From Tupaia tana (taxonomy: Eukaryota; Chordata; Mammalia; Scandentia; Tupaiidae), in assembly GCA_026018925.1 (NCBI GenBank), contig JAKSZU010000007.1, positions 94,091,501 through 94,155,500 of the forward strand: 64,000 nt of DNA, given 5' to 3'. Position 1 is the first letter of the stretch. The number at the start of each line of letters is the position of its first letter. The translations under genes were made by a program, and so were the position numbers. Below, piece by piece: positions 31,346 through 42,065 of this stretch. A model generated the notes under the pieces. The model was not told where the DNA came from. It worked only from the letters and a program-made list of their open reading frames with translations, and did no database searches.

Positions 31346-32899
31346 GCACAGCCTGCCGGACCGACCCGAGTGTCCGACCCAGCGGGTCTGGGGTGGAGCA
31401 GGGAGGGGCCGGGAAGCTGCAGAGCCAACAAGCTTCCAGGTGGTCCCGGTTCAGCTGCTCGGAGTCACACTTTGGGAACCCCCACACTAAGCAATGAAAA
31501 AGAAAGTTCAAAAATACATACAGCGTGCTACTGTCCCAGGTGTGTGTAAATGCACAGCTAAGACGCCCGTGATCTCCGTGTGACAAGACTGATTATGGGC
31601 TTTTTGTAATTCTATTTCTCACGCTTTATCATATCTTCCAAATCGCCCACGACAAACACAGCTTCTCTTTGCAATCAGAGAAAAACATGAAAAACATCAA
31701 GCAACCCCTCGGTGAAGCCCCCAGGCTGTCCCCAGTGTTGTACCCCTGCCTAGCTCCTCTCCACGCTTGTCCCTAGGAGGCAGTAAATGGCTCACACAGG
31801 GACTTGCCCCAGGCACCTGCACACCCCAGGACCCAGCACAGCACCCTCCGACCACCAGAGCCAGGGGAGCCAGCAAGGCGGGTGCCGGGAAGGAGTCCGG
31901 GCTCCTTGCCCAGTGTCGGGCCAAGCCTGAGCTCTGCCCCGGCTCGGCTGTGGTTCAGGCTCTTGGGGCTCCTGGAATGGCTCCCCTGCCCACTGGCCTG
32001 GCTGGGCCCCTGCACGCCGTATGATGGTGCTGCCCCTGCTGGCTCTGCACCAGGTCCCCTGCCCACCACGGAGCATGCTGGTCGCCACGGTGGTCACTGA
32101 TTGGCGATGGCCCCACTGTCCAGGGAATCCCTGAGAGCCCACAGCCACGGCTAGCCAACGGCACGGCTGTCCTAACTCGGCACCCGCTCGAAGCACGGCT
32201 GTGGGCAAGCCGTCTGTCCGGTGAGGTCAGGTTAGAGGAGGGACAGCAAGTCCCTGACACTCTGGCCGCCCTCCCCACTGTGCCCTCGCAGACATCGCGG
32301 GTCCGCCTCAGCTGGGGGACACAGCCAGGGTGCAGCACCACACTCCAGCAAAGCGCACAGGCAAAGCAACCATCCAAGAGAAACGCTACTGAAATCAAAT
32401 TGCCTAATTACTTCAGTGTAAAAAAATTAAAGATGGACGCTTCTTCGTTCCTGACCTGACGGCCTAAGCTACTCCCCATTGCTGACCTAGGTCACCCTGT
32501 GGCCCTGTCCGCCGATGCCGGTGCATGCACATAGATGCACAGCAGCTGTCACCAGTGATGATGGCAGTGAAGTCCTGGGAGCCACCAACCAACCCTACCA
32601 ACTCCAGACCCACGACTTCCTCCTCCCAGGGTCTCTGGCCACTTGGTTGGCGCCCTCTGCTGCCTACCAGCCTTTACTGCAAGGGCCCTCCCCCCAGCCC
32701 TGAGGAACTGGGACGCTGGGGACGACGAGAGGACGCAGGTGCCATTGCCACCACAGCCGCAGAACTTCCCCATCACGATTGCCTCCTGGGGCGCTCTGGC
32801 TGCGGTCAGCTGCAGGCCCCACCCGACAGCAGGCACGCAGGGCCCACTCGGCCGCTTCGAGCGTCGGGTTGGCTTCCGGTCTCCTCTCCCATCTCCTCA
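31346..32899. other. single-copy DNA
   Basis: No gene. AT-richer clean stretches at 31,480-31,680 (TTATGGGCTTTTTGTAATTC) and 32,380-32,440 (TTGCCTAATTACTTCAGTGT) could be conserved, but the evidence is weak. Confidence 0.42.
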
Positions 32900-33045
32900 T
32901 GTCATCTGCAGAACTGAGGCCGTTTGTCCAGTTGTCCCACTTCACAGACGGTAAGACCGAGGCCAGGTGAGAAGGGGCGGGTTCAAGGTCACACAACCAG
33001 TCCAACCACAACTTGGGTCCCAGCTCTGGGCTTTTTGACACGCCA
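32900..33045 (+). mobile_element. MIR
   Basis: GTTGTCCCACTTCACAGACG, GAGAAGGGGCGGGTTCAAGG, TCACACAACCAGTCCAACC and TGGGTCCCAGCTCTGGGCTT follow the MIR sequence. Confidence 0.72.
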
Positions 33046-33309
33046 GGCTGCTGTCCATCTCTCCAAAGGTGAAACCAAGAAGCTGCCCTGGGCTGTGGAG
33101 GCCTTAGGCCCTTCCTGGGGCCTCGCCACTGGGGAGCGGGTTCTGCCTGGAGCTGAAGAGTTAGGGGCCTCGGTCTCAGCCCTCTGGGCTCCTTCTGCCA
33201 CCTCCCCCTCGAGACCTGCTGATCTGGGCCCACCCATGTCTCTGAGCCATCTCCCCACCCCGCCTCCTCGCTCTGCTCCCTGCTGTGACTGTGGTAGACA
33301 CTCCAGCCC

Positions 33310-33402
33310 CATGATTTGAGTCCCAGACCTGACACTTGCTTTCTCACTCGCTCTCTCTCTGTGTCTCTTTCTGGTGAGCGCCTGTGCCCCATGTGAAGTT
33401 TA
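33310..33402 (+). mobile_element. SINE family A, truncated hybrid
   Basis: GATTTGAGTCCCAGACCTGA (B box onward), short-type junction CTTGCTTTCTCACTCG, CT tract, then long-type GGTGAGCGCCTGTGCCCCAT. Confidence 0.75.
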
Positions 33403-33707
33403 GAACCGCCGAGGTCCCTTTGAGTAAGTAGTGGGCCGGGCTTCAGCCGAGGCATGTAGGACCAGAGCCCGCGGCTCCGCGAGACCCCTGCCTCTTGCAC
33501 AGCGTCGGGGTCTCCACTGTACACATGAACGAGGCCTTTCAGCTGGGCGGGAAGGCGCACGCGTGCGCTCTGGAGATGCGAGCACCGGGACGAGAACAGA
33601 CGTGGCATCTGGTCAGCAGGAGCCCGGGCGTCTGTTCCCCTCTTCCCTTCTGTGTTCGTGTTTCTATCCTAAACCATCCATAGTACTTGCTGTTGCCTTT
33701 AACATTA
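33403..33707. other. single-copy DNA
   Basis: No recognised gene or repeat. Confidence 0.45.
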
Positions 33708-33715
33708 AGAAAGCA

Positions 33716-33720
33716 AAGCT

Positions 33721-33804
<84 letters not shown>

Positions 33805-33807
33805 AAA
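33716..33807 (+). repeat. (GAAA)n microsatellite
   Basis: About 21 near-perfect GAAA units ending directly at the head of a young SINE, an unusual position since such tracts normally grow from the 3' A tail. Confidence 0.95.
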
Positions 33808-33810
33808 ATG

Positions 33811-34085
33811 GGAACCAGCAGTTAGCGTAATGGCTATGTCGCTGGACTCCCACGTAGTTGACCGTGGTTCGCGTCCCGTACCCGGTGGCTTAGAACTCAC
33901 GCCGGGCGCGTGTGCGTGCGTGCCCAAGATCCCGAGAGGAGAATGGAGGAGAAGGGATTGCGGCGTGGCCATCCCCCCGGGGGGTGATTTCTCACTTTCT
34001 GTCTCTCTGTCTCTCTCTGTCTGTCTGGCGAGCGCACACGCCCTACGCGCCCTATAGCGAAAACCTCTCCAAAAAAAAAAAAAAA
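33811..34085 (+). mobile_element. SINE A-long, young
   Basis: Intact A box TAGCGTAATGG; B box GGTTCGCGTCC has one change. 3' box partly duplicated (CACGCCCTACGCGCCCTATA). A tail 34,070-34,085, followed by AGAAAGCAAA, which also occurs left of the GAAA tract at about 33,709. Confidence 0.94.
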
Positions 34086-34264
34086 GAAAGCAAAACTGAG
34101 ACTCTCTAATTTTTTAAAGGAAAATGGAATAAAATCAAGGTGCCCAAGGAAACGGCATGCCATCTTCTCGCTTTTCCCCCAAAGTCCCCCCGCCCCTGTA
34201 GGAGACAACCTGCATTCTCCAGGTGGAAAGGCTCCCGATGGGGCGGAAGAACACAGGCACTGGC

Positions 34265-34400
34265 TCCACCAGACAGAACTCTGACTCCTGGCGCTCACCG
34301 GGCGACCTTGAGCCAGCGCCTTCACGCCTCCAACCTCAGGTACCGCTTCTGTAAAACGGGTCCTAATGCCCACCTCGCAGGGCTGCAGTGAGGCCTGGAG
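34265..34400 (-). mobile_element. MIR fragment
   Basis: CGACCTTGAGCCAGCGCCTT, CGCTTCTGTAAAACGGGTCC and CCCACCTCGCAGGGCTGCAG match reversed MIR. Confidence 0.72.
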
Positions 34401-34479
34401 AGGAGGGACGGACAGGCCCAGCCCAGCGCGGGGCATAAATGGTGGCCATTGGCTCCAGCCCAGCCGTGAACAGCACCCA

Positions 34480-34765
34480 GGGCCCCACGCCCAGGGCCCC
34501 ACGGAGCCCCAGGCCCCATCCCACAGTCCCACAGAGCCCCACGGAGCCCCAGGCCCACAGCCCCACAGAGCCCCACAGAGCCCCACAGAGCCCCAGGCCC
34601 ACAGCCCCACAGAGCCCCACAGAGCCCCACAGAGCCCCAGGCCCACAGCCCCACAGAGCCCCACGGAGCCCCAGGCCCCACGCCCACAGCCCCACGGAGC
34701 CCCACGGAGCCCCAAGCCCCACGCCCACAGCCCCACAGAGCCCCACGGAGCCCCAGGCCCATGCC
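34480..34765 (+). repeat. (CCCCACAGAGC)n-type minisatellite
   Basis: About 25 copies of an 11-base core (CCCCACAGAGC / CCCCACGGAGC) mixed with CCCCAGGCCCACAG, giving composite units of about 33-50 bases. Frames across it (EPHRAPQSP, GLCGALWG types) are artefacts. Confidence 0.93.
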
Positions 34766-35624
34766 CAGGAGCAGCTGCATCCAGCCACCGGGGAGGGGCA
34801 GGGCAGGGCCTCTGCTGAGCCCCTGTCACCCCGAGCCCCCAGTTCCGGCTGGCACTTCTCAGGGCCTTGCCCAGCTGCCTGGCCAAGGGCGCTGGCAGCC
34901 TGAGATGGCCTCAGGTAACCGCAGGTGGGAAGCTGAGGACATGGGCTCCCCCCAGAGAGCTGTTCTCCTCCACCAAGGGGATGCAGGGCACCCCCATGCC
35001 TTTACTGCCCTCCAGGACAGCGGAGCCTTCCTCACCCAGGTGGGAACGGATCAGCCCTGGGGCTGTGGTTTGGAGAGGGTCAGAGGGGTTCTCTTCGGAG
35101 GCCTCGGGAGGAAACGGGCGAGAGAAAGGGAGACAGGGAGAGAACAGCCCGGCCCGGGCTCCCCTGGGGTTTACTTGGCCTGTCTTGAATACCATCGGGC
35201 TCAGAAGGAACTTCCAGAAGAGGACGCCGAGGAAATGAGAGGAATTAGGCACAGCGCCACGGTGTGCGCCAGGTGGCGGCTCCGACGGGCGGGCACCTGT
35301 CCACGGGGCGAGTCAGCAGTGGGGTGTCTGTGGTGGAGCCAGTGCCCACCCGGGTCAGCCGAGCAGGTCAGGGCAGGAGAGGGGTGTGTGCTGTGTGCTG
35401 CCTCCGGCCACGGCCGCCTCGCTGGCCGTCAGAGGGAGAGCGGGAGAGAGGCCACGCTGCCGTCTGCCTCCCCGGCTCCCTGTCCGTTCCCACCTGGCGT
35501 CTTTGCAAAGGACAGCGGAGCTGCAGGGACTGCCAGAGGGCAGGGACTAGGCGCAGGCGACGTGGGCAAGTCATGTCCCTGAGAGGCTGTCATAACAAGG
35601 GCCTGGGCTTCCAGCCCAGCCGTG
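34766..35624. other. GC-rich single-copy DNA
   Basis: No gene recognised despite long open frames, which extend from the adjacent minisatellite. Confidence 0.45.
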
Positions 35625-35770
35625 CGGCTCCACTCTGCTCTGTAGCCTTGGGAAAGTGAGCGAACCTCTCTGAGCCTTGGGGCCCCATGTACAAAATGGA
35701 ATCGGGGCAGTGCTGGCTCATAGCATTGTTCTAAGAGGCAAAGGAAGCGAGGTAAGGGGAGGGCGTCAGC
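35625..35770 (-). mobile_element. MIR
   Basis: CTCTGTAGCCTTGGGAAAGT, CTCTCTGAGCCTTGGGGCCC and TGTACAAAATGGAATCGGGG fit reversed MIR. Confidence 0.68.
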
Positions 35771-36597
35771 ACAGAGCTGAGACACCACGAGGACTCAACA
35801 ACCAACCGCAGTGGCCTCAGTTTCCCTACTGTCAAACAGGAACGGGGGTCCAAGCGCTCACAGATGAGTAAGCACTTCCGGCCCCAAGGAAGCCGACGCC
35901 GCAGACACACAAGGATGCTGTCAGCAGGGCTTCTTCGGGAGGCCTGCCGAGGTCCCCAGGCCCCCGAGGCGGGCAGCGCCAGGGCGGGTGGGGAGCGGCT
36001 GGCGTGGTGCGAAGGAGGTTCAAGTGACGTGATTTGTGTTCGTCCACCTTCTCAGGGTCACACCAAGCAGCACGGGCCTGTGTGACCACTTACGGGAGCC
36101 TGACGCCGCTGACGCCAGCCAGGCTCTGTCATCTGGTCAGAAGTTTCCATGTCCCCAGCTCAGGGTCTGATCATGAGCTGATTGGTCCCACCAACTGTGG
36201 GGACAGGGACAGGGGCTGGTCTTACCTTTCACCTTGTCCCTGCCCCCACTAAGCCCTAGCTCCTCCCTGTGTGTCCTAGGGACCTGAGTGTCCTAGGAGG
36301 TGGAAAGAGACTGTCCCCAAGGACACAGACAGCACCATACAGGGCCAAGCTGTGGCCGTGCCCCTGCAGCCATCAGGGAAGACCTCACGGGGCCCTGGGC
36401 CAGCCACACTCAGCTCACAGGGACTGGGCCACCCGCCGGCACAAGCTCGTCTCCACCGACAGCCCAGGGTGTGAGACCGCCACGCGGGGGTCCTGATTCA
36501 TCTCGTGTCCACGGGGTCTCCCCAGGCCTGCTCTCTGTCCCTCCTTTCCCATCCCTGGGAAGCTTTTCTACACTAAAGGTTTAAAACTCAAAGCCCG
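35771..36597. other. single-copy DNA
   Basis: No gene or repeat recognised. Confidence 0.45.
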
Positions 36598-36748
36598 GGG
36601 CGGGCAGGTGGCGTGGTAGTGAGGGCGCTGGACTCCCACATGGCTGACCGGGGTCCGGGTCTCTCACTTTTCCTCTCTCTCTGGTGAGCATGTGTGCCCT
36701 GTGGCAAATTAACAATAATGACAAATTAAATAATTCTTTAAAAAAATT
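36598..36748 (+). mobile_element. SINE family A, short form with long-type tail
   Basis: GGGCGGGCAGGTGGCGTGGT head, GGGGTCCGGGTCTCTCACTT (B box lost), CT tract, then GGTGAGCATGTGTGCCCTGT and ATTAACAATAATG-type tail. Confidence 0.85.
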
Positions 36749-36756
36749 TCAAAAAT

Positions 36757-37020
36757 TGGAGCCAGCAGGTGACAAAGTGGTTACAAAGCTGGACTCTCAC
36801 ATGGCCGACTGTGATTTGAGTCCCAGACCCCCCCACACACACACACCGAGGGCTTAAAAAAATCACGCTGGGCACGTGTGCACGCATGTCCAAAATTCCA
36901 AGAGGAGAATGAAGGAGAAGAGATTACGGTGTGACATGTCCCTGGGGGCATGATTTCTCACTTTCCCTCTTTCTGTCTCTGGGGAGCACACAGCTTAAAA
37001 AAACAACAGGAAAAAGGCAA
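36757..37020 (+). mobile_element. SINE A-long
   Basis: Head GGAGCCAGCAGGTGACAAAG, B box GATTTGAGTCCC, a (CA)n expansion at 36,835-36,846, body AGGAGAAGAGATTACGG and poorly kept 3' box. Confidence 0.85.
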
Positions 37021-37242
37021 AAAAGGTCAATTTTTGAAAAAATACAATTTGGGTAGGAATAGCACAATCCTCGGTGAGGTATGAGAGGAGGCGAACGGCT
37101 CGGAGTGGACTCCCAGTGTCGCTCAGGTGTGGTTGGGGTTTGCGTATTTACAAGCGTCTCCAGTGAGCCTGGGGCAGAAGGAACCACTGCCCAGAATGGG
37201 GACCCCAGGACAGGGCCTGTGTGCATCCTAAGTCCTGCCCCT

Positions 37243-37379
37243 CGCTTATTTGAGGAGACTTCAAAACTTCGGGCGAAACAGAACGAAAGGGTAAGTCTAT
37301 TTTGGTACAAAAGAATGATGAAATCATGCACCGTTTTCTCCTAATACCGTTTTCCATGAGCGTTTTGAACGCCCCTCCT
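37243..37379. mobile_element. mariner-derived MITE
   Basis: GGAGACTTCAAAACTTCGGG at the left; right end in reverse complement GGGGCGTTCAAAACGCTCAT. The interior TATTTTGGTACAAAAGAATG parallels TTTTTTGCACCAAAATAAAA of the mariner at about 7,387. Confidence 0.72.
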
Positions 37380-38149
37380 CTGTGGCTGCCGTATGATAGA
37401 TGAACGGCCCCCATCAACGACAGTGGGCGAGGGAAGATGGGCGTGCAGACGTCTGCAGGCGCCCTCCCAACACGGAACCGCAGAGAAGCTGCCTCTGCTT
37501 CTCTCCAGGATGGGCCCTCCGGTGGGCGAGGACAGCCGTCGGGTTGGGCAGCCAGGAGCTCCAGGATCCAGGGCCCTGCCCAGGGTGCTGGCCCCATGTC
37601 AGGGCTCGGCCCAGACAGAGCGGCTTCTCGGAACCCCCTGCCCTGGGGAGGCTCACCGCCCTGCTCCAGGCCCCAGGAGGAAACGCATTTGTTTACTTGA
37701 CCTGAATGACACGTTCATTGATTTCTCTGGAGCAGTTCATTCATGAAGGCGAACTGAGCCCCCCTCCTGGGGACACCCATGGCCTTTTAACAAGCTCTCC
37801 AGGGGGTGACTTCAGAAAATGAGTGGCTGATGAGCCAGAAATGGAATTCGCCTGTGCGGTCTGGCCCTGCAGGCCCGAGGCTGCTGAACAGCTGGGCGGA
37901 CTGACGGCTCACGGACTGACGTGATGGGGGCCTCAGCCTGGGGTCCGGGCAGGACTGGGCTGTGCCCCGCTGTCCACATTTGAGCATCTGGATGATTAAG
38001 GCAAAGGGATCTGTTGCTACCATTTTCTGAGTCCGTCGTACCCCTTGGTTAGTGCGAGTAAATTAATGTAATAGGGGAGATGGACAAAAGGAGTTTCTAG
38101 AAGTTTCTCTTCGGTCCCAATTCCAATTCTTACCCAACCTCAGCTGCTC
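37380..38149. other. single-copy DNA
   Basis: No gene recognised. A short clean AT-rich segment at 37,685-37,745 has no assignment. Confidence 0.45.
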
Positions 38150-38290
38150 ATAGAATACTATTGCGCATTTTGCTCAACTTTCTCATTTTACAGTTGGGGA
38201 AACAGACCCAGGGAAGAAAGCTGACCTGACCGAGGTCACACTATCAGGCCCCTCCTCTGAAAGCAGGCATCCACATCTGTACTCTAACCT
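38150..38290 (+). mobile_element. MIR
   Basis: TCATTTTACAGTTGGGGAAA, CCTGACCGAGGTCACACTAT and CATCTGTACTCTAACCTGG are in MIR order. Confidence 0.78.
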
Positions 38291-38324
38291 GGTCCTTCCA
38301 ACAAACACGAGCGATGTGGCACCC

Positions 38325-38852
38325 CTTTGCTTTCTTTTAAGGTTTTGCCATAAGGTGCATGTACTTGCTGGAGAGAAAAAGAGAGAGGGAAAGTGAGAAA
38401 TCAGCCCCTGGGGGGCATGGCCACGCCCCAGTCTCTTCTCCATTCTCCTCCTGGGACTGACTCTGGGCACACACAAACACACACCCAGCATGGCTTTCAA
38501 GCCACCAGGTCCAGGACTTGAACCACAATCAATCACGTGGAAGTATCTTTTTTTTTTTGAGGGGTTTTCGCTATAGGGCGCGTGCGCTCACCAGACAGAC
38601 AGAGAGAGACATAGAGACAGAAAGCGAGAAATTACCCCCTGGGGGGGATGGTCACGCCGTAATCCCTTCTCCTCCATTTTCCTCCCGGGATCTTGCACGC
38701 ATGCACACGCGCCCGGCATGAGTTTTAAGCCACCGGGTCTGGGATGCGAACCGCGGTCGACTACGTGGGAGTCCAGCGACATAGTCATCACGCTAACTGC
38801 TGGTTCCTCATGTGGAAGTATCTTAACTGGTATGCCACTTGCTGGTCCCTTG
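38325..38852 (-). mobile_element. SINE A-long, older, split by a young SINE
   Basis: 3' and central parts at 38,325-38,549 (AAGGTTTTGCCATAAGGTGC to AACCACAATCAATCACGTGG), head at 38,810-38,852 (CTTAACTGGTATGCCACTTG CTGGTCCC region). The split is a 15-base duplication at 38,535-38,549 and 38,810-38,824. Confidence 0.9.
38550..38807 (-). mobile_element. SINE A-long, young, nested
   Basis: TTTTCGCTATAGGGCGCGTG reverse 3' box, body, GCGAACCGCGGTCGACTACG and CTAACTGCTGGTTCC end. Target-site duplication ACGTGGAAGTATCTT/ATGTGGAAGTATCTT. Confidence 0.95.
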
Positions 38853-38869
38853 TTTTATTTCATCATAAA

Positions 38870-38990
38870 ATCACTTTCCATTATTTTTTCAAGTTTATTC
38901 CTTTCAATTCTTCCGAGAGAGGACAGGTATCCCTGACAGTCTCCACACTGTGATCCCGGCCTGGGGTCATGGGCGAGTGTGTGCTCAGCA
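38870..38990 (-). mobile_element. possible family B SINE fragment, reverse
   Basis: TTTTTTCAAGTTTATTCCTT tail, CCGAGAGAGGACAGGTATCC, then GATCCCGGCCTGGGGTCATG; similar layout to 28,765-29,000. Confidence 0.38.
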
Positions 38991-39334
38991 GACTCAGGCC
39001 AGAGGACGTGGCCTGGGAGCCGCCCACGCGGGCTGCCTCGCCTGACGTTCTACCACGCGACACCATCGCCGTCCAGCCTGCTTCCCGTGTCATCCGCGCC
39101 TGTCTTCCCTTCGCGTCCACGTGCTCTTTCAGGAAGCAGTTTCTTTTACCTCACCAGATGACAGTTCTGCAGCCCGTCCTCAGATGGCGTTTGTAGTCGC
39201 TGGTCTAGGAAATTCACTTCCTTTCATCTCGGATGTTTTCCTTTCGAACCTTCTCGTTTCTCCCTTCCCCTTTCTCTCTCACGTCTTTTTGCTTGCCCTT
39301 TCCTCTTCCCTTTTTCCCTTGAGGGGCAGCTCAG

Positions 39335-39450
39335 TGACTAGAGTTAAGAAATCTGGTCCCTTGGCTGCCACCGACTTGCTGGGTGATCTTGGACAAATCA
39401 CTTCTCTGTGGGCTTCGGCTTCCTCATTTGTAAATGAGGGCTTGGGCCTT
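39335..39450 (-). mobile_element. MIR
   Basis: CTTGCTGGGTGATCTTGGAC, AAATCACTTCTCTGTGGGCT and TTCCTCATTTGTAAATGAGG are classic reversed MIR. Confidence 0.82.
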
Positions 39451-39729
39451 GGCGCTTGGCAATTGCTTCCAGCTGGGAGAGGCTGCAGCTGCTCCTAGCT
39501 GGACTCGCGTTCTGATGACTCACTGCAGAAGCAAATGCATTTTCTGCTTTCTGCTCTGCTCACCAGTCTTACCAGGGAAACTGGGACACAAGCGTAAGGC
39601 GACAGGCCGAGGGGCAGCCTGGTGTTCACTGCGGTGGGAGAGGCCGCATCTCCCTCCCGCTTTCGCCGTGAGTTCTAGGGCACTCCCACGGGCCCGGGCG
39701 GCGCCCAGCCCTCTCGCGCAGGACTCGGG
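39451..39729. other. single-copy DNA
   Basis: GC-rich toward the right; no gene recognised. Confidence 0.4.
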
Positions 39730-39940
39730 CTCAGCTCACTTCCTTCTGTGTGTTGTGTGACACGGCTGTCACTATCGATTGGGCGTGTTGAGAGAGAAGG
39801 CCTCTTATTTCCTCCGAGGACTGTCAGCAGTGAGGACGCTGCGGGCAGGTGAGCGACGGCAGCTCAGTAATGAGCCGAGCCTGTTACGGTCCGTTATTAT
39901 TTTGAAAAGCTGAAATAAAGTTATTATTTTAATTATTCAA
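39730..39940. promoter_or_regulatory. candidate conserved noncoding element
   Basis: GCTGTCACTATCGATTGGGC, CAGCTCAGTAATGAGCCGAG and ATTTTAATTATTCAATGAAC: non-repetitive, AT-richening sequence with TAAT cores and a GATTGG (CCAAT reverse) motif. Conservation not tested. Confidence 0.3.
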
Positions 39941-39977
39941 TGAACACTAAGGAGTTAAATAGTTCTGAAAGATCAAG

Positions 39978-40226
39978 ATCTTTTGTTTGTTTTGTTTTAG
40001 CCATAGGGCGTGTGCTCTTGCCAGAGAGAGAGAGGGAAAGTGAGAAATCACCCCCAGGGCGGATGGCCAGGCCGCAGGCCCTGCTCCTCCGGTCTCCTCC
40101 AGGGTTTGGGGCACGCACACGTGCACGTCTGGCATGATTCCCAAGCCACTGGGTCCAGACTCGCACTGTGTGGTCGGCCATGTGGGGCTCAGCTGCCTTA
40201 GCCACCATGCCGCCTGCTGGCCCCAG
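39978..40226 (-). mobile_element. SINE A-long
   Basis: (GTTTT)n tail, TTTTAGCCATAGGGCGTGTG, body, diverged B box and head ending CCGCCTGCTGGCCCC. Confidence 0.88.
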
Positions 40227-40367
40227 ATCGAGCTCTTTACGGAAAGCAGCCTGGGGACGTGCCGTGGTCGCTTTCTCACAGCTCTCGTTCAGCTCAGGCT
40301 TTGTCCGCAGATGCGTCGAAACCCTCCCAATTTCCCCTTGAATGTTTTTAAGAAGAAAGCATTCGGG

Positions 40368-40627
40368 ACCAGCAGATGCTGTAATGATTATGTTGCCAAA
40401 CTACCACATGGTCGACCACAGTTCTAGTCCCAGACCCGGCGCCTCACGCTGGGAATGTGTGTGTGGTTACCCAAAACGCCGAGAGGAGAATGGAGGAGAA
40501 GGGACTGCGGTGTGGCCATCCCCCTGGATGGAGATTTCTCGCTTTCTGTCTCTCTAGTGAGCACATGTACCCTATAGCAAAAATCTCTCTATAAAAATTC
40601 ATTCATTCATTCATTAAATAAAAAGAA
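40368..40627 (+). mobile_element. SINE A-long
   Basis: GGACCAGCAGATGCTGTAATG head, B box AGTTCTAGTCCC, shortened CT tract, TGTACCCTATAGCAAAAATC and (CATT)n tail. Confidence 0.9.
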
Positions 40628-40687
40628 GAAAACATTTCTAGTGAGCTTCAATGTTCCAGGGCTTGAAGGTTTTCAAAAGCCCTTGTC

Positions 40688-40743
40688 GGGACCAGCAGGT
40701 GGTGTGGTGGTTTGAGTCCCAGACCTGGTGGCTTGCTTTCACA

Positions 40744-40792
<49 letters not shown>

Positions 40793-40845
40793 TTAAAATA
40801 AATGAATAAATAAATAATTGTTTTTTTTAAAAAAAAAAAAAACAC
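40688..40845 (+). mobile_element. SINE A-short with deleted head and long (CT)n
   Basis: GGACCAGCAGGTGGTGTGGT runs straight into GGTTTGAGTCCCAGACC, deleting the anticodon arm. A (CT)n run of about 40 bases (40,748-40,789) and AATAAATAAATAA tail follow. Confidence 0.85.
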
Positions 40846-41150
40846 CCTCATCAGCCAGGCTGCCGTGGCATGGTGGTGACGCGAGGGCCCTGCAGTGCTG
40901 GAAGCCACGTGGTGGCCTGCATTCGTGCCGAACATGCAGGGTGAGCCTGAGAACACCCAGGGCACCCAGGGTTCTACAGAGCTGGGGGCTGGGAAAGGGG
41001 GCAGCGGCAGGATGACACCTGCTGTGACACCCCTCCCGCCCTCTCCCGAGCATGCACAGATGCTTTCTCTCCGGAGAGAAGTTGGGGGAACTTGTGTTTC
41101 CTCTAATAAGAGATGATTGCCTGCTTTTTTAAATTTTTTCAATTTCTTTC
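40846..41150. other. single-copy DNA
   Basis: Unassigned; a GGCATGGTGGTGACG segment near 40,869 may be a decayed SINE head. Confidence 0.4.
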
Positions 41151-41407
41151 TTTCTTTTTTTTTTTTTTTTAGGTTTCTGCTATAGGGTGCATATTCCTGC
41201 CAGAGAGACAGAGAGAGGAAAAGCGAGAAAGTAGTCCCAGAGGGATTGGACACTCCACAGTCCTTTCTCTTTCACTCACCTCCCAGGATTTGGGGCATGC
41301 ACATACATGTGTCCAGCATAATTTTCAAGCCACCAGGTCTGGGAGTCAAACCACAGTTGGCAATGTGGGAGTCCAATACCTTAACCACAATACCACCTCT
41401 GGCCCCT
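41151..41407 (-). mobile_element. SINE A-long
   Basis: T-rich tail, GTTTCTGCTATAGGGTGCAT 3' box, body CCTTTCTCTTTCACTCACCT, reverse head ending ACCACCTCTGGCCCC. Confidence 0.88.
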
Positions 41408-41434
41408 TCTATTTCTCTACTTTTTAATGTGGTG

Positions 41435-41790
41435 CTTGTCATGTGACTTGTCTTGGTCAGTGGGACATTAGCAAACACGATGTAAGTAAAGATGTTAGAG
41501 CTTTCCTTCTCTGCTGCTCACGGAGCCCCGTGACGACATGTGTGTGGACAAGCCTTGTTAGCCTGACCGTAATGAGACATCTCAGTTACCTTCATGCCAG
41601 CCGACAGCCAGACACGTATCAGACCTGTGGGACTGTCATCTCTCAGAAGACCGAGGCCTATGAGCGAACTCAGCCGAGACCAAAGGGCCCAGAGGGTCCC
41701 ACCCCGAACGGCCGACACATGTACTACACCCACGACATTTTGGTGTGATGTGTTACACAGCAAATGCTGACCGATACAGCTCAGGACCGA
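41435..41790 (+). mobile_element. MLT1-type (ERVL-MaLR) LTR
   Basis: GGTCAGTGGGACATTAGCAA, CTTCTCTGCTGCTCACGGAG, GCCAGCCGACAGCCAGACAC, CTATGAGCGAACTCAGCCGA and a GTGTGATGTGTTACACAGCA end fit an MLT1-like LTR with its typical 3' terminus. Confidence 0.66.
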
Positions 41791-42065
41791 CTTTGTACAA
41801 TCAGATAAGGTTTTCCATTATGATATCTCACTTCAACGTTTCCTTCTGGTTTTTATAGATAATTCAGGAGAAACTCTTGTGAAATAAAGTTTACCTCCTA
41901 CCATTATTACATTGCCACCTTTCCCTTGACCATTAAAAAAAATCAAGAATTGTTTTCTAAGCAAATGTCTTAGACAAAAGTCTTATTTTCTCTATTAGAC
42001 TCAAGTTTCCTTGAAGACAAAAATCTGTCCTCTGGCTCAAGTGCTTCTAACAGAGTAGGGAGGCT
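41791..42065. other. AT-rich single-copy DNA
   Basis: Nothing recognised. Confidence 0.4.

Noticed and set aside
33897..34903. 329-codon minus-strand and 150-codon plus-strand frames
   Set aside because: Composed of a translated SINE plus the 11-base-core minisatellite.
34867..35582. Possible coding exon within a 273-codon frame
   Set aside because: Frame begins in the minisatellite, and no recognised domain or convincing splice-bounded exon could be supported.
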